NCBI GenBank assembly: GCA_023053575.1
Contig: JAKZAP010000148.1
Span: forward strand, 30,702 to 94,701
DNA from: Branchinecta lynchi
Lineage: Eukaryota > Arthropoda > Branchiopoda > Anostraca > Branchinectidae
DNA length: 64,000 bases
Direction: 5' to 3'
Shown here: one piece after another, positions 45,545 through 59,504 of the stretch
Position numbering within the stretch: the first letter of the stretch is position 1
How the letters are laid out: each line of letters begins with the position of its first letter
Position numbers and translations under genes: made by a program
Notes under the pieces: model-generated
Seen by the model: the letters and a program-made list of their open reading frames with translations, nothing else
Databases searched by the model: none
What the model was told of the DNA's origin: nothing

Positions 45545-46075
45545 GACATACAGATAGTCAGTTAGGACAGACAGACAGTCAGTCAAGAAATTCGGACAGA
45601 CAAACAGACAGTCAGTCAAGACAGACAGACAGAAAGACAGACAGTCTGTCAAGACAGACAGACAGTCAGTCAAGACAGATAGACAGTCAGTCAAGACAGA
45701 CAAAAAGACAAACAGTCAGTCTAGACAGACAGACAGTCAGCCAATACAGACAGACAGCCAGTCAAGACAGACAGACAGAGAGATAGTCAGTCAGTCACGG
45801 TAGACAGACAAACAGACAGTCAGTCAAGACAGACAGACAGACAGATAGTCAGTCAGTCAAGGTAGACAGACAAACAGACAGTCAGTCAAGACAGACAGAC
45901 AGACAGTCAGTCAAGACAGACAGACAGACAGTCAGTCAAGACAGACAGATAGACAGATAGTCAGTCAGTCACGGTAGACAGACAAACAGACAGGCAGTCA
46001 ATACAGACAGACAGTCAGTCAGTCACGGTAGACAGACAAACAGACAGTCAGTCAAGACAGACAGACAGTCAGTCA

Positions 46076-46112
<37 letters not shown>

Positions 46113-49100
46113 GTCAGTCAAGACAGACAGACAGCCAGTCAAGACAGACAGACAGACAGATAGTCAGTCAGTCACGGTAGACAGACAAACAGACAGTCAG
46201 TCAAGACAGACAGACAGACAGATAGTCAGTCAGTCACGGTAGACAGACAAAAAGACAATCAGTCAAGACAGAAAGACAGACAGACAGTCAGTCAAGACAG
46301 ACAGATAGTCAGTCAGTCACGGTAGACAGACAAACAGACAGTCAGTCAAGACAGACAGAGAGACAGACAGTCAGTCAGTCACGGTAGACAGACAAACAAA
46401 CAGTCAGTCAAGACAGACAGACAGACAGAAAAACAGACAGACAGACAGTCACTCAAGACAGACAGACAGTCAGTCAAGACAGACAGACAGACATACAGCC
46501 AGTCAAGACAGACAGACAGACAGATAGTCAGTCAGTCACGGTAGACAGACAAACAGACAGTCAGTCAAGACAGACAGACAGATAGATAGTCAGTCAGTCA
46601 CGGTAGACAGACAAACAGACAGTCAGTCAAGACAGACAGACAGACAGACAGTCAGTCAAGACAGACAGACAGTCAGTCAAGACAGACATATAGACAGATA
46701 GTAAGTCAAGACAGACAGACAGTCAGTCAAGACAGACAGACAGACAGATAGTCAGTCAGTCACGGTAGACAGACAAACAAACAGTCAGTAAAGACAGACA
46801 GACAGACAGTCACTCAAGACAGACAGACAGTCAGTCAAGACAGACAGACAGATAGTCAACACAGACAAAAAGTCAGTCAAAATACACAGACAGTCAGTTA
46901 AGAAAGACAGACAGTCAGCCAATACAGACAGAAAGTCTGTCTAGACAGACAGACATTCAGTCATTCAACACAGACAGACTGACAGTCATTCAAGACAGAC
47001 AGACAGTCAGTCGAAACATACAGATAGTCAGTCAAGACGGACAGACAGTCAGCCGATACAGACAGAAAGTCAGTCAATACAGACAGACAGTCATTCAAGA
47101 CAGACAGACAGACAGACAGTCACTCAGTCAAGACAGACAGACAGTCAGTCAAGACAGACAGACAGACAGTAAGACAAGACCAACAGACGGTCAGTCAAGA
47201 CGGACTGACAATCAGTCGAAAAATACAGACAGTCGGTCAAGACAGTCAGACACAGTCAGTCAGTCAAGATAGACAGACACACAGACAGTCAGTCAGTCAA
47301 GATAGACAGACACACACATCAAAAATAAAATATCAGTCAAGACAAGACAGACAGCCAGACGGTCAGTCAGTCAAGACAGGCAGACAGTCAGTCAAGACAG
47401 ACAGACAGTCAGTCAAGACAGACAGACAGTCAGTCAAGACAGACAGACAAACAGTCAGTCAGCAAGACAGACAGACAGTCAGTCAGTCAAGACAGACAGA
47501 TAGTCAGACAGTCAGTCAAGACAGACAGGCAGACAGACAGACAGACAGACAGTAAGACGGACAGTCAGTCAATACAGACAGTCAGTCAGACAGATAGTCA
47601 GTCAGTCAAGACAGACAGACAGTCAGTCGAAACAGACAGAAAGTCAGTCAATACAGACAGACAGTCATTCAAGACAGACAGACAGACAGACAGTCACTCA
47701 GTCAAGACAGACAGACAGTCAGTCAAGACAGACAGACAGTCAGTCGAGACAGACAGACAGTCAGTCAAGACCGACAGACAGTCAGTAGAGACAGACAGTC
47801 AGTCTAGACAGACAGACAGACAGTCAGTCAAGACAGACAGACAGTCAGTCAAGACAGACAGACAGTCAGTCAAGACAGACAGACAGTCAGTCAAGACAGA
47901 AAGACAGTCAGTCGAAAAATACAGACAGTCGGTCAAGGCAGTCAGACACAGTCAGTCAGTCAAGATAGACAGACACACAGACAGTCAGTCAGTCAAGACA
48001 GACAGACACACAAATCAAAAATAAAATATCAGTCAAGACAAGACAGACAGACAGACGGTCAGTCAGTCAAGACAGACAGACACACAGACAGTCAGTCAGT
48101 CAAGATAGACAGACACACACATCAAAAATAAAATATCAGTCAAGACAAGACAGACAGACAGACGGTTAGTCAGTCAAGACAGGCAGACAGTCAGTCAAGA
48201 CAGACAGACAGTCAGTCAAGACAGACAGACAGACAGTCAGTCAAGACAGACAGACAGACAGTCAGTCAAGACAGACAGACAGTCAGTCAAGACAGAGAGA
48301 AAGACAGACAGTCAGTCAAGAAAGACAGACAGACAGACAGTCATTCAAGACAGACAGACAGTCAGTCAGTCAAGATAGAAAGAAAGACAGACAAGTCAGT
48401 CAAGAAAGACAGACAGACAGACAGTCATTCAAGACAGACAGACAGACAGTCATTCAAGACAGACAGACAGTCAATCAGTCAAAACAGACAGTCAGTCAGT
48501 CAAGATAGACAAACTGTCAGTCAAGTCAGATAGTTAGTCAGTCAAGATAGACAAACAGTCAGTCAAGACCGACAGACAGTCAGCCAATACAGACAGAAAG
48601 CCAGCCAAGACAGACAGACAGACAGACAGTCAGTCAAGACAGACAGACAGTCAGTCAAGACAGACAGACAGTCAGTCAAGACAGACAGACAGTCAGTCAA
48701 GACAGACAGACACTCAGTCAAGACAGACAGATAGTCAGTCAAACAGACAGACAGTCAGTCAAGACAGAAATCAAGTCAGTCAGTCAAAACAGACAGTCAG
48801 TCAGTCAAGATAGACAAACAGTCAGTCAAGACAGACAGTCAGTCAGTCAAGATAGACAAACAATAAGTCAAGAACGACAGACAGTCAGTCAAGACAGACA
48901 GACAGACAGACAGACAGTCAGTCAGTCAAGACAGACAGACAGTCAGTCAAGACAGACAGACAGTCAGTCAAGACAGACAGTCAGACAGTCAGTCAAGACA
49001 GACAGACAGACAGACCCCCAGTCAGTCAAGACAGACAAGACAGACAGGCAGTCAGTCAAGACAGACAGACAGTCAGTCAAGACAGACAGACAGTCAGTCA

Positions 49101-50998
49101 AGACAGACAGATAGTCAGTCAAACAGACAGACAGTCAGTCAAGACAGAAATCAAGTCAGTCAGTCAAAACAGACAGTCAGTCAGTCAAGATAGACGAACA
49201 GTCAGTCAAGACAAACAGGCAGACAGAAAGTCAAGACAGACAAAAAGACAGTCATTCAAGACAGACAGACAGTCAGTCAAGACAGACAGTCAGTCAAGAA
49301 AGACAGACAGACAGACAGTCATTCAAGACAGACAGACAGACAGTCATTCAAGACAGAGAGACAGACAGTCATTCAAGACAGACAGACAGTCAGTCAGTCA
49401 AAACAGACAGTCAGTCAGTCAAGATAGACAAACAGTCAGTCAAGACAGACAGTCAGTCAGTCAAGATAGACAAACAATAAGTCAAGACCGACAGACAGTC
49501 AGTCAAGACAGACAGACAGACAGACAGACAGTCAGTCAGTCAAGACAGACAGACAGTCAGTCAAGACAGACATACGTCAGTCAAGACAGACATACAGTCA
49601 GTCAAGACAGACAGTCAGACAGTCAGTCAAGACAGACAGACAGACAGACCCCCAGTCAGTCAAGACAGACAGACAGACAGTCAGTCAAGACAGACAGACA
49701 GTCAGTCAAGACAGTCAGACAGACAGTCAAGACAGACAGACAGACAGACAGTCAGTCAGTCAAGACAGACAGACAGTCAGTTAAGACAGACAGACAGTCA
49801 GTCAAGACAGAAAGTCAGACAGTCAGTCAAGACAGACAGACAGACAGACCCCCAGTCAGTCAAGACAGACAGACAGACAGTCAGTCAAGACACACAGACA
49901 GTCAGTCAAGACAGTCAGACGGACAGTCAAGACAGACAGACAGTCAGTCAGTCAAGACAGAAAGACGGACAGTCAGTCATTCAAGACAGACAGACAGTGA
50001 GTCAGTCAAGACAGACGGACAGACACACAGTCATTCAAGACAGACAGACAGACAGACAGTCATTCAAGACAGAGAGACAGACAGTCATTCAAGACACAGG
50101 CAGTCAGTCAGTCAAAACAGACAGTCAGTCAGTCAAGATAGACAAACAGTCAGTCAAGACAGACAGTCAGTCAGTCAAGATAGACAAACAGTCAGTCAAC
50201 ACCGACAGACAGTCAGTCAAGACAGACAGACAGACTGTCAGTCAAGACAGACAGACAGACAGTCAGTCAAGACAGACAGACAGTCAGTCAAAACAGATAG
50301 ACAGTCAGTCAAGACAGACAGACAGTTAGTCAAGACAGAAAGAAAGACAGACAGTCAGTCAAGAAAGACAGACAGACAGACAGTCATTCAAGACAGACAG
50401 ACAGTCAGTCAGTCAAGTCAGACAGACACTCAGTCAAGACAGAAAGAAAAACAGACAGTCAGTCAAGAAAGACAGACAGACAGACAGTTATTCAAGACAG
50501 ACAGACTGACAGTCATTCAAGACAGAGAGACAGACAGTCATTGAAGACAGACAGACAGTCAGTCAGTCAAAACAGACAGTCAGTCAGTCAAGATAGACAA
50601 ACAGTCAGTCAAGACAGATAGTTAGTCAGTCAAGATAGACAAACAGTCAGTCAAGACCGACAGACAGTCAGCCAATACAGACAGACAGCCAGTCAAGACC
50701 GACAGACAGTCAGTCAAGATAGACAGACAGTCAGTCAAACAGACAGACAGTCAGTCAAGACAGAAATCAAGACAGACAGTCAGTCAAGAAAGACAGACAG
50801 ACAGACAGTCATTCAAGACAGACAGACAGTCAGTCAGTCAAGACAGACAGACAGTCAGTCAAGACAGAAAGAAAGACAGACAGTCAGTCAAGACAGACAG
50901 ACAGACAGACAGACAGTCTGTCAAGACAGACAGACAGTCAGTCAAGACAGACAGACAGTTGGTCGAAACAGACAGACAGTCAGTCAAGACAGACAAAA
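45545..50998 (+). repeat. Satellite array right of the transposons (plus orientation)
   Basis: Same basic steps but with different variants from the left arrays: CGGTAGACAGACAAACAGAC, GATAGACAAACAGTC, GACCCCCAGTCAG (49015, 49650, 49850), GTCATTCAAGAC and AGAAAGAAAGACAG. No gene is seen; open frames such as 49997-50329 are repeat translations. Confidence 0.95.
47311..48150 (+). repeat. Three copies of an AT-rich marker within the satellite
   Basis: ATCAAAAATAAAATATCAG, followed by TCAAGACAAGACAG, occurs at about 47318, 48013 and 48121. It is the only non-CAGA sequence in this array and is shared, inverted, with 61199-61515. Confidence 0.9.
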
Positions 50999-51030
50999 AG
51001 TCTGCCTTGACTGACTGACTGTCTGTCTAT
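50937..51030 (+). repeat. Orientation switch of the satellite (first copy of junction)
   Basis: Plus-type repeat with the unique GTTGGTCGAAACAGACAG ends at CAAAAAG (51000). It is followed at once by minus-type TCTGCCTTGACTGACTGACTG. Everything to the right is essentially minus-type. Confidence 0.9.
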
Positions 51031-51589
51031 CTGTCTGTCTTGACTGTCTGTCTGCCTGTCTTTACTGACTTTTTGTCTGTCTGTCTTGACTGAATGTCTG
51101 TTTTGACTGACTGTCTGTCTGGACTGACTGTCTGTCTGTCTGACTGTCTTGACTGACTGTCTGTCTGTATGTCTTGACTGACTTTCTGTCAATGACAGTC
51201 TTGACTGACTGTCTGTCTGTCTGTCTTGACTGACTGACTGTCTGTCTGTCTTGACTGACTGAGTTTCTGTCTGTCTTGACTGATTGTCTTTCTTTCTTTC
51301 TGTCTTGACTGACTGTCTGTCTGTCTTGACTGACTGTCTATCTGTCTTGACTGACTGTCTGTCTGTCTTGACTGACAGTCTGTCTGTCTGTCTTGACTGA
51401 CTGTCTGTCGGTCTTGACTGACTGTTTGTCTATCTTGACTGACTGACTGTCTGTCTTGACTGACTGTTTGTCTATCTTGACTGACTGACTGTCTGTTTTG
51501 ACTGACTGACTGTCTGTGTCTTGAATGACTGTCTGTCTCTCTGTCTTGAATGACTGTCTGTCTGTCTGTCTTGAATGACTGTCTGTCTG

Positions 51590-54500
51590 TCTGGTTGTCT
51601 TGACTGACTGACTGTCTGTCTGTCTTGAATGACTGACTGTCTGTCTGTCTGTCTTGACTGACTGACTGTCTGTCTGTCTTGACTTTCCGTCTGACTGTCT
51701 TGACTGACTGTCCGTCTGTCTTGACTGACTGTCTGTCTCTCTGTCTGTCTGTCTTGACTGACTGTCTGTCTGTCTGTCTGTCTTGACTGTCTGTCTGACT
51801 GTCTTGACTGACTGTCTGTCTGTCTGTCTTGACTGACAGTCTGTCTGTCTGTCTTGACTGACTGTCTGTCGGTCTTGACTGACTGTTTGTCTATCTTGAC
51901 TGACTGACTGTCTGTCTTGACTGACTGTTTGTCTATCTTGACTGACTGACTGTCTGTTTTGACTGACTGACTGTCTGTGTCTTGAATGACTGTCTGTCTC
52001 TCTGTCTTGAATGACTGTCTGTCTGTCTGTCTTGAATGACTGTCTGTCTGTCTGTCTTGACTGACGGACTGTCTGTCTGTCTTGACTGTCCGTCTGACTG
52101 TCTTGACTTACTGACTGTCTGTCTGTCTTGACTGACTGACTGTCTGTCTGTCTTGAATGACTGTCTGTCTGTCTGTCTTTCTTGACTGACTGTCTGTCTG
52201 TCTTGACAGACTGTCTGTCTGTCTTTCTTGACTGACTGTCTGTCTTTTTTTCTGTCTCTACTGACTGTCTATCTGTCTGTCTGTCTGTCTTGACTGACTG
52301 TCTGTCTGTCTGTCTGTCTGTCTTGACTGACTGTCTGACTGTCTGTCTTGACTGACTGTCTGTCTGTCTTGACTGACTGTCTGTCTGTCTTGACTGACTG
52401 ACTGTCTGTCTGTCTATCTTGACTGACTGACTGTCTGTCTTGACTGACTGTTTGTCTACCTTGACTGACTGACTGTCTGTTTTGACTGACTGACTGTCTG
52501 TCTGTCTTGAATGACTGTCTGTCTGTCTGTCTGTCTGTCTTGACTGACTGTCTGACTGTCTGTCTTGACTGACTGTCTGTCTGTCTTGACTGACTGTCTG
52601 TCTGTCTTGACTGACTGACTGTCTGTCTGTCTATCTTGACTGACTGACTGTCTGTCTTGACTGACTGTTTGTCTACCTTGACTGACTGACTGTCTGTTTT
52701 GACTGACTGACTGTCTGTCTGTCTTGAATGACTGTCTGTTTCTCTGTCTTGAATGACTGTCTGTCTGTCTGTCTTGAATGATTGTCTGTCTGTCTCTCTT
52801 TCTTGACTGACTGTCTGTCTTTCTTTCTGTCTTGACTGACTGTCTGTCTGTCTGTCTTGAATGGCTGTCTGTCTGTGTGTCTTTCTTGACTGACTGTCTG
52901 TCTTTCTTTCTGTCTTGACTGACTGTCTGTCTGTCTTGACTGACTGTCTGTCTGTCTGTCTTGACTGACAGTCTGTCTGTCTGTCTTGACTGACTGTCTG
53001 TCGGTCTTGACTGACTGTTTGTCTATCTTGACTGACTGACTGTCTGTCTTGACTGACTGTTTGTCTATCTTGACTGACTGACTGTCTGTTTTGACTGACT
53101 GACTGTCTATGTCTTGAATGACTGTCTGTCTCTCTGTCTTGAATGACTGTCTGTCTGTCTTGACTGACTGTCTGTCTGTCTTGACTGACTGTCTGTCTGT
53201 CTTGACTGACTGTCTTGACTGACTGTCTGTCTGTCTGTCTGTCTTGACTGGCTGTCTGTCTGTATTGGCTGACTGTCTGTCGGTCTTGACTGACTGTTTG
53301 TCTATCTTGACTGACTGACTATCTGTCTTGACTGACTGTTTGTCTATCTTGACTGACTGACTGTCTGTTTTTACTGACTGACTGTCTGTCTGTCTTGAAT
53401 GACTGTCTGTCTCTCTGTCTTTCTTGACTGACTGTCTGTCTTTCTTTCTGTCTTGACTGACTGTCTGTCTGTCTTGACTTACTGACTGTCTGTCTGTCTT
53501 GAATGACTGTCTGTCTGTCTGTCTTTCTTGACTGACTGTCTGTCTTTCTTTCTTTCTGTCTTGACTGACTGTCTGTCTGTCTTGACTGACTGTCTATCTG
53601 TCTTGACTGACTGTCTGTCTGTCTTGACTGACTGTTTGTCTGTCTGTCTTGACTGACAGTCTGTCTGTCTGTCTTGACTGACTGTCTGTCGGTCTTGACT
53701 GACTGTTTGTCTATCTTGACTGACTGACTGTCTGTCTTGACTGACTGTTTGTCTATCTTGACTGACTGACTGTCTGTTTTGACTGAATGACTGTCTGTCT
53801 GTCTTGAATGACTGTCTGTCTCTCTGTCTTGAATGACTGTCTGTTTTGACTGACTGACTGTCTGTGTCTTGAACGACTGTCTGTCTCTCTGTCTTGAATG
53901 ACTGTCTGTCTGTCTGTCTTGAATGACTGTCTGTCTGTCTGTCTGTCTAGACTGACTGACTGTCTGTCTGTCTTGAATGACTGACTGTCTGTCTGTCTGT
54001 CTTGACTGACTGACTGTCTGTCTGTCTTGACTGTCTGTCTGACTGTCTTGACTGACTGTCTGTCTGTCTTGACTGACTGTCTGTCTCTCTGTCTGTCTGT
54101 CTTGACTGACTGTCTGTCTGTCTGTCTGTCTTGACTGTCTGTCTGACTGTCTTGACTGACTGTCTGTCTCTCTGTCTTGACTGACTGTCTGTCTGTCTGT
54201 CTTGACTGACTGGGGGTCTGTCTGTCTGTCTGTCTTAACTGACTGTCTGACTGTCTGTCTTGGATGACTGTCTGTCTGTCTTGACTGACTGTCTGTCTGT
54301 CTTGACTGACTGACTGTCTGTCTGTCTGTCTGTCTGTCTTGACTGACTGACTGTCTGTCTGTCTGTCTGTCTGTCTTGACTGACTGTCTGTCGGTCTTGA
54401 CTTATTGTTTGACTATCTTGACTGACTGACTGTCTATCTTGACTGACTGTTTGTCTATCTTGACTGACTGACTGTCTGTTTTGACTGACTGACTGTCTGT

Positions 54501-57500
54501 CTGTCTTGAATGACTGTCTGTCTCTCTGTCTTGAATGACTGTCTGTCTGTCTGTCTTTCTTGACTGACTGTCTGTGTTTCTTTCTGTCTTGACTGACTGT
54601 CTGTCTGTCTTGACTGACTGACTGTCTGTCTGTCTTGAATGACTGTCTGTCTGTCTGTCTTTCTTGACTGACTGTCTGTCTTTCTTTCTGTCTTGACTGA
54701 CTGTCTGTCTGTCTTGACTGACTGTCTATCTGTCTTGAATGACTGTCTGTCTGTCTTGACTGACTGTTTGTCTGTCTGTCTTGACTGACAGTCTGTCTGT
54801 CTGTCTTGACTGACTGTTTGTCTATCTTGACTGACTGACTGTCTGTCTTGACTGACTGTTTGTCTATCTTGACTGACTGACTGTCTGTTTTGACTGAATG
54901 ACTGTCTGTCTGTCTTGAATGACTGTCTGTCTCTCTGTCTTGAAAGACTGTCTGTTCTGACTGACTGACTGTCTGTGTCTTGAACGACTGTCTGTCTCTC
55001 TGTCTTGAATGACTGTCAGTCTGTCTGTCTTGACTGACTGTCTGTCGGTCTTGACTGACTGTTTGTCTATCTTGACTGACTGACTGTCTGTCTTGACTGA
55101 CTGTTTGTCTATCTTGACTGACTGACTGTCTGTTTTGACTGACTGACTGTCTGTGTCTTGAATGACTGTCTGTCTCTCTGTCTTGAATGACTGTCTGTCT
55201 GTCTGTCTTGAAGGACTGTCTGTCTGTCTGGTTGTCTTGACTGACTGACTGTCTGTCTGTCTTGAATGACTGACTGTCTGTCTGTCTGTCTTGACTGACT
55301 GACTGTCTGTCTGTCTTGACTTTCCGTCTGACTGTCTTGACTGACTGTCTGTCTGTCTTGACTGACTGTCTGTCTCTCTGTCTGTCTGTCTTGACTGACT
55401 GTCTGTCTGTCTGTCTGTCTTGACTGTCTTTCTGACTGTCTTGACTGACTGTCTGTCTGTCTGTCTTGACTGACAGTCTGTCTGTCTGTCTTGACTGACT
55501 GTCTGTCGGTCTTGACTGACTGTTTGTCTATCTTGACTGACTGACTGTCTGTCTTGACTGACTGTTTGTCTATCTTGACTGACTGACTGTTTGTTTTGAC
55601 TGACTGACTGTCTGTGTCTTGAATGACTGTCTGTCTCTCTGTCTTGAATGACTGTCTGTCTGTCTGTCTTGAATGACTGTCTGTCTGTCTGTCTTGACTG
55701 ACGGACTGTCTGTCTGTCTTGACTGTCCGTCTGACTGTCTTGACTTACTGACTGTCTGTCTGTCTTGACTGACTGACTGTCTGTCTGTCTTGAATGACTG
55801 TCTGTCTGTCTGTCTTTCTTGACTGACTGTCTGTCTTGATTTCTGTCTTGACTGACTGTCTGTCTGTCTTGACTGACTGTCTGTCTTAAATGACTGTCTG
55901 TCTGTCTGTCTTTCTTGACTGACTGTCTGTCTTGATTTCTGTCTTGACTGACTGTCTGTCTGTCTTGACTGACAGTCAGTCAGTCAAGGCAGAATTTTGT
56001 CTGTCTTGACTGATTTTCTGTCTGTTTCGACCAACTGTCTGTCTGTCTTGACTGACTGTCTGTCTGTCTTGACAGACTGTCTGTCTGTCTTTCTTGACTG
56101 ACTGTCTGTCTTTTTTTCTGTCTCTACTGACTGTCTATCTGTCTGTCTGTCTGTCTTGACTGACTGTCTGTCTGTCTGTCTGTCTGTCTGTCTTGACTGA
56201 CTGTCTGTCTGTCTTGACTGACTGTCTGTCTGTCTTGACTGACTGACTGTCTGTCTGTCTATCTTGACTGACTGACTGTCTGTCTTGACTGACTGTTTGT
56301 CTACCTTGACTGACTGACTGTCTGTTTTGACTGACTGACTGTCTGTCTGTCTTGAATGACTGTCTGTTTCTCTGTCTTGAATGACTGTCTGTCTGTCTGT
56401 CTTGAATGATTGTCTGTCTGTCTCTCTTTCTTGACTGACTGTCTGTCTTTCTTTCTGTCTTGACTGACTGTCTGTCTGTCTGTCTTGAATGGCTGTCTGT
56501 CTGTGTGTCTTTCTTGACTGACTGTCTGTCTTTCTTTCTGTCTTGACTGACTGTCTGTCTGTCTTGACTGACTGTCTGTCTGTCTGTCTTGACTGACAGT
56601 CTGTCTGTCTGTCTTGACTGACTGTCTGTCGGTCTTGACTGACTGTTTGTCTATCTTGACTGACTGACTGTCTGTCTTGACTGACTGTTTGTCTATCTTG
56701 ACTGACTGACTGTCTGTTTTGACTGACTGACTGTCTATGTCTTGAATGACTGTCTGTCTCTCTGTCTTGAATGACTGTCTGTCTGTCTTGACTGACTGTC
56801 TGTCTGTCTTGACTGACTGGCTGTCTGTCTTGACTGACTGTCTTGACTGACTGTCTGTCTGTCTGTCTGTCTTGACTGGCTGTCTGTCTGTATTGGCTGA
56901 CTGTCTGTCGGTCTTGACTGACTGTTTGTCTATCTTGACTGACTGACTATCTGTCTTGACTGACTGTTTGTCTATCTTGACTGACTGACTGTCTGTTTTT
57001 ACTGACTGACTGTCTGTCTGTCTTGAATGACTGTCTGTCTCTCTGTCTTTCTTGACTGACTGTCTGTCTTTCTTTCTGTCTTGACTGACTGTCTGTCTGT
57101 CTTGACTGACTGACTGTCTGTCTGTCTTGAATGACTGTCTGTCTGTCTGTCTTTCTTGACTGACTGTCTGTCTTTCTTTCTTTCTGTCTTGACTGACTGT
57201 CTGTCTGTCTTGACTGACTGTCTATCTGTCTTGACTGACTGTCTGTCTGTCTTGACTGACTGTTTGTCTGTCTGTCTTGACTGACAGTCTGTCTGTCTGT
57301 CTTGACTGACTGTCTGTCGGTCTTGACTGACTGTTTGTCTATCTTGACTGACTGACTGTCTGTCTTGACTGACTGTTTGTCTATCTTGACTGACTGACTG
57401 TCTGTTTTGACTGAATGACTGTCTGTCTGTCTTGAATGACTGTCTGTCTCTCTGTCTTGAATGACTGTCTGTTTTGACTGACTGACTGTCTGTGTCTTGA

Positions 57501-58860
57501 ACGACTGTCTGTCTCTCTGTCTTGAATGACTGTCTGTCTGTCTGTCTTGAATGACTGTCTGTCTGTCTGTCTGTCTAGACTGACTGACTGTCTGTCTGTC
57601 TTGAATGACTGACTGTCTGTCTGTCTGTCTTGACTGACTGACTGTCTGTCTGTCTTGACTGTCTGTCTGACTGTCTTGACTGACGTTCTGTCTGTCTTGA
57701 CTGACTGTCTGTCTCTCTGTCTGTCTGTCTTGACTGACTGTCTGTCTGTCTGTCTGTCTTCACTGTCTGTCTGACTGTCTTGACTGACTGTCTGTCTCTC
57801 TGTCTTGACTGACTGTCTGTCTGTCTGTCTTGACTGACTGGGGGTCTGTCTGTCTGTCTGTCTTGACTGACTGTCTGACTGTCTGTCTTGGATGACTGTC
57901 TGTCTGTCTTGACTGACTGTCTGTCTGTCTTGACTGACTGACTGTCTGTCTGTCTGTCTGTCTGTCTTGACTGACTGACTGTCTGTCTGTCTGTCTGTCT
58001 GTCTTGACTGACTGTCTGTCGGTCTTGACTTATTGTTTGACTATCTTGACTGACTGACTGTCTATCTTGACTGACTGTTTGTCTATCTTGACTGACTGAC
58101 TGTCTGTTTTGACTGACTGACTGTCTGTCTGTCTTGAATGACTGTCTGTCTCTCTGTCTTGAATGACTGTCTGTCTGTCTGTCTTGAATGACTGTCTGTC
58201 TGTCTGTCTTTCTTGACTGACTGTCTGTGTTTCTTTCTGTCTTGACTGACTGTCTGTCTGTCTTGACTGACTGACTGTCTGTCTGTCTTGAATGACTGTC
58301 TGTCTGTCTGTCTTTCTTGACTGACTGTCTGTCTTTCTTTCTGTCTTGACTGACTGTCTGTCTGTCTTGACTGACTGTCTATCTGTCTTGAATGACTGTC
58401 TGTCTGTCTTGACTGACTGTTTGTCTGTCTGTCTTGACTGACAGTCTGTCTGTCTGTCTTGACTGACTGTTTGTCTATCTTGACTGACTGACTGTCTGTC
58501 TTGACTGACTGTTTGTCTATCTTGACTGACTGACCGTCTGTTTTGACTGAATGACTGTCTGTCTGTCTTGAATGACTGTCTGTCTCTCTGTCTTGAATGA
58601 CTGTCTGTTTTGACTGACTGACTGTCTGTGTCTTGAACGACTGTCTGTCTCTCTGTCTTGAATGACTGTCAGTCTGTCTGTCTTGAATGACTGTCTGTCT
58701 GTCTGTCTGTCTAGACTGACTGACTGTCTGTCTGTCTTGAATGACTGACTGTCTGTCTGTCTGTCTTGACTGACTGACTGGGGTCTGTCTGTCTGTCTGT
58801 CTTGACTGACTGTCTGACTGTCTGTCTTGACTGACTGTCTGTCTGTCTTGACTGACTGTC
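51590..58860 (-). repeat. Higher-order duplication, period about 3.63 kb
   Basis: CTGGTTGTCTTG is at 51591 and 55229, TATTGGCTGAC at 53263 and 56891, and TGGGGGTCTG at 54211 and 57839, spaced 3628-3638. CTTGACAGACTG at 52202 and 56068 is 3866 apart because the first copy holds an extra repeat of about 0.23 kb (TTTGTCTACC twice near 52450 and 52670). Further copies of parts occur near 59592, 61952 and 63298. Confidence 0.75.
55971..56060 (-). repeat. Inverted copy of the orientation-switch junction
   Basis: CAGTCAGTCAGTCAAGGCAG, then TTTTGTCTGTC and GTTTCGACCAACTG, is the reverse complement of 50937-51030 with a few changes. For about 22 bases it returns to plus-type repeat. Confidence 0.85.
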
Positions 58861-59471
58861 TGTCTATCTTGACTGACTGACTGTCTGTCTTGACTGACTG
58901 ACTGTCTGTCTTGACTGACTGTCTGTCTGTCTTGACTGACTGACTGTCTGTCTGTCTGTCTGTCTGTCTTGACTGACTTTCTGTCGGTCTTGACTTATTG
59001 TTTGTCTATCTTGACTGACTGACTGTCTGTCTTGACTGACTGTTTGTTTATCTTGACTGACTGGCTGTCTTTCTGTCTTGAATGAATGTCTGTTTCTCTG
59101 TCTTGAATGACTGTCTGTCTGTCTGTCTTGAATGACTGTCTGTCTGTCTGTCTTTCTTGACTGACTGTCTGTCTTTCTTGACTGACTGTCTGTCTTTCTT
59201 TCTGTCTTGACTGACTGACTGTCTGTGTCTTGAACGACTGTCTGTTTCTCTGTCTTGAATGACTGTCTGTCTGTCTGTCTTGAATGACTGTCTGTCTGTC
59301 TGTCTGTCTAGACTGACTGACTGTCTGTCTGTCTTGAATGACTGACTGTCTGTCTGTCTGTCTTGACTGACTGACTGTCTGTCTGTCTTGACTGTCCGTC
59401 TGACTGTCTTGACTGACTGTCTGTCTGTCTTGACTGACTGTCTGTCTCTCTGTCTGTCTGTCTTGACTGAC

Positions 59472-59504
<33 letters not shown>

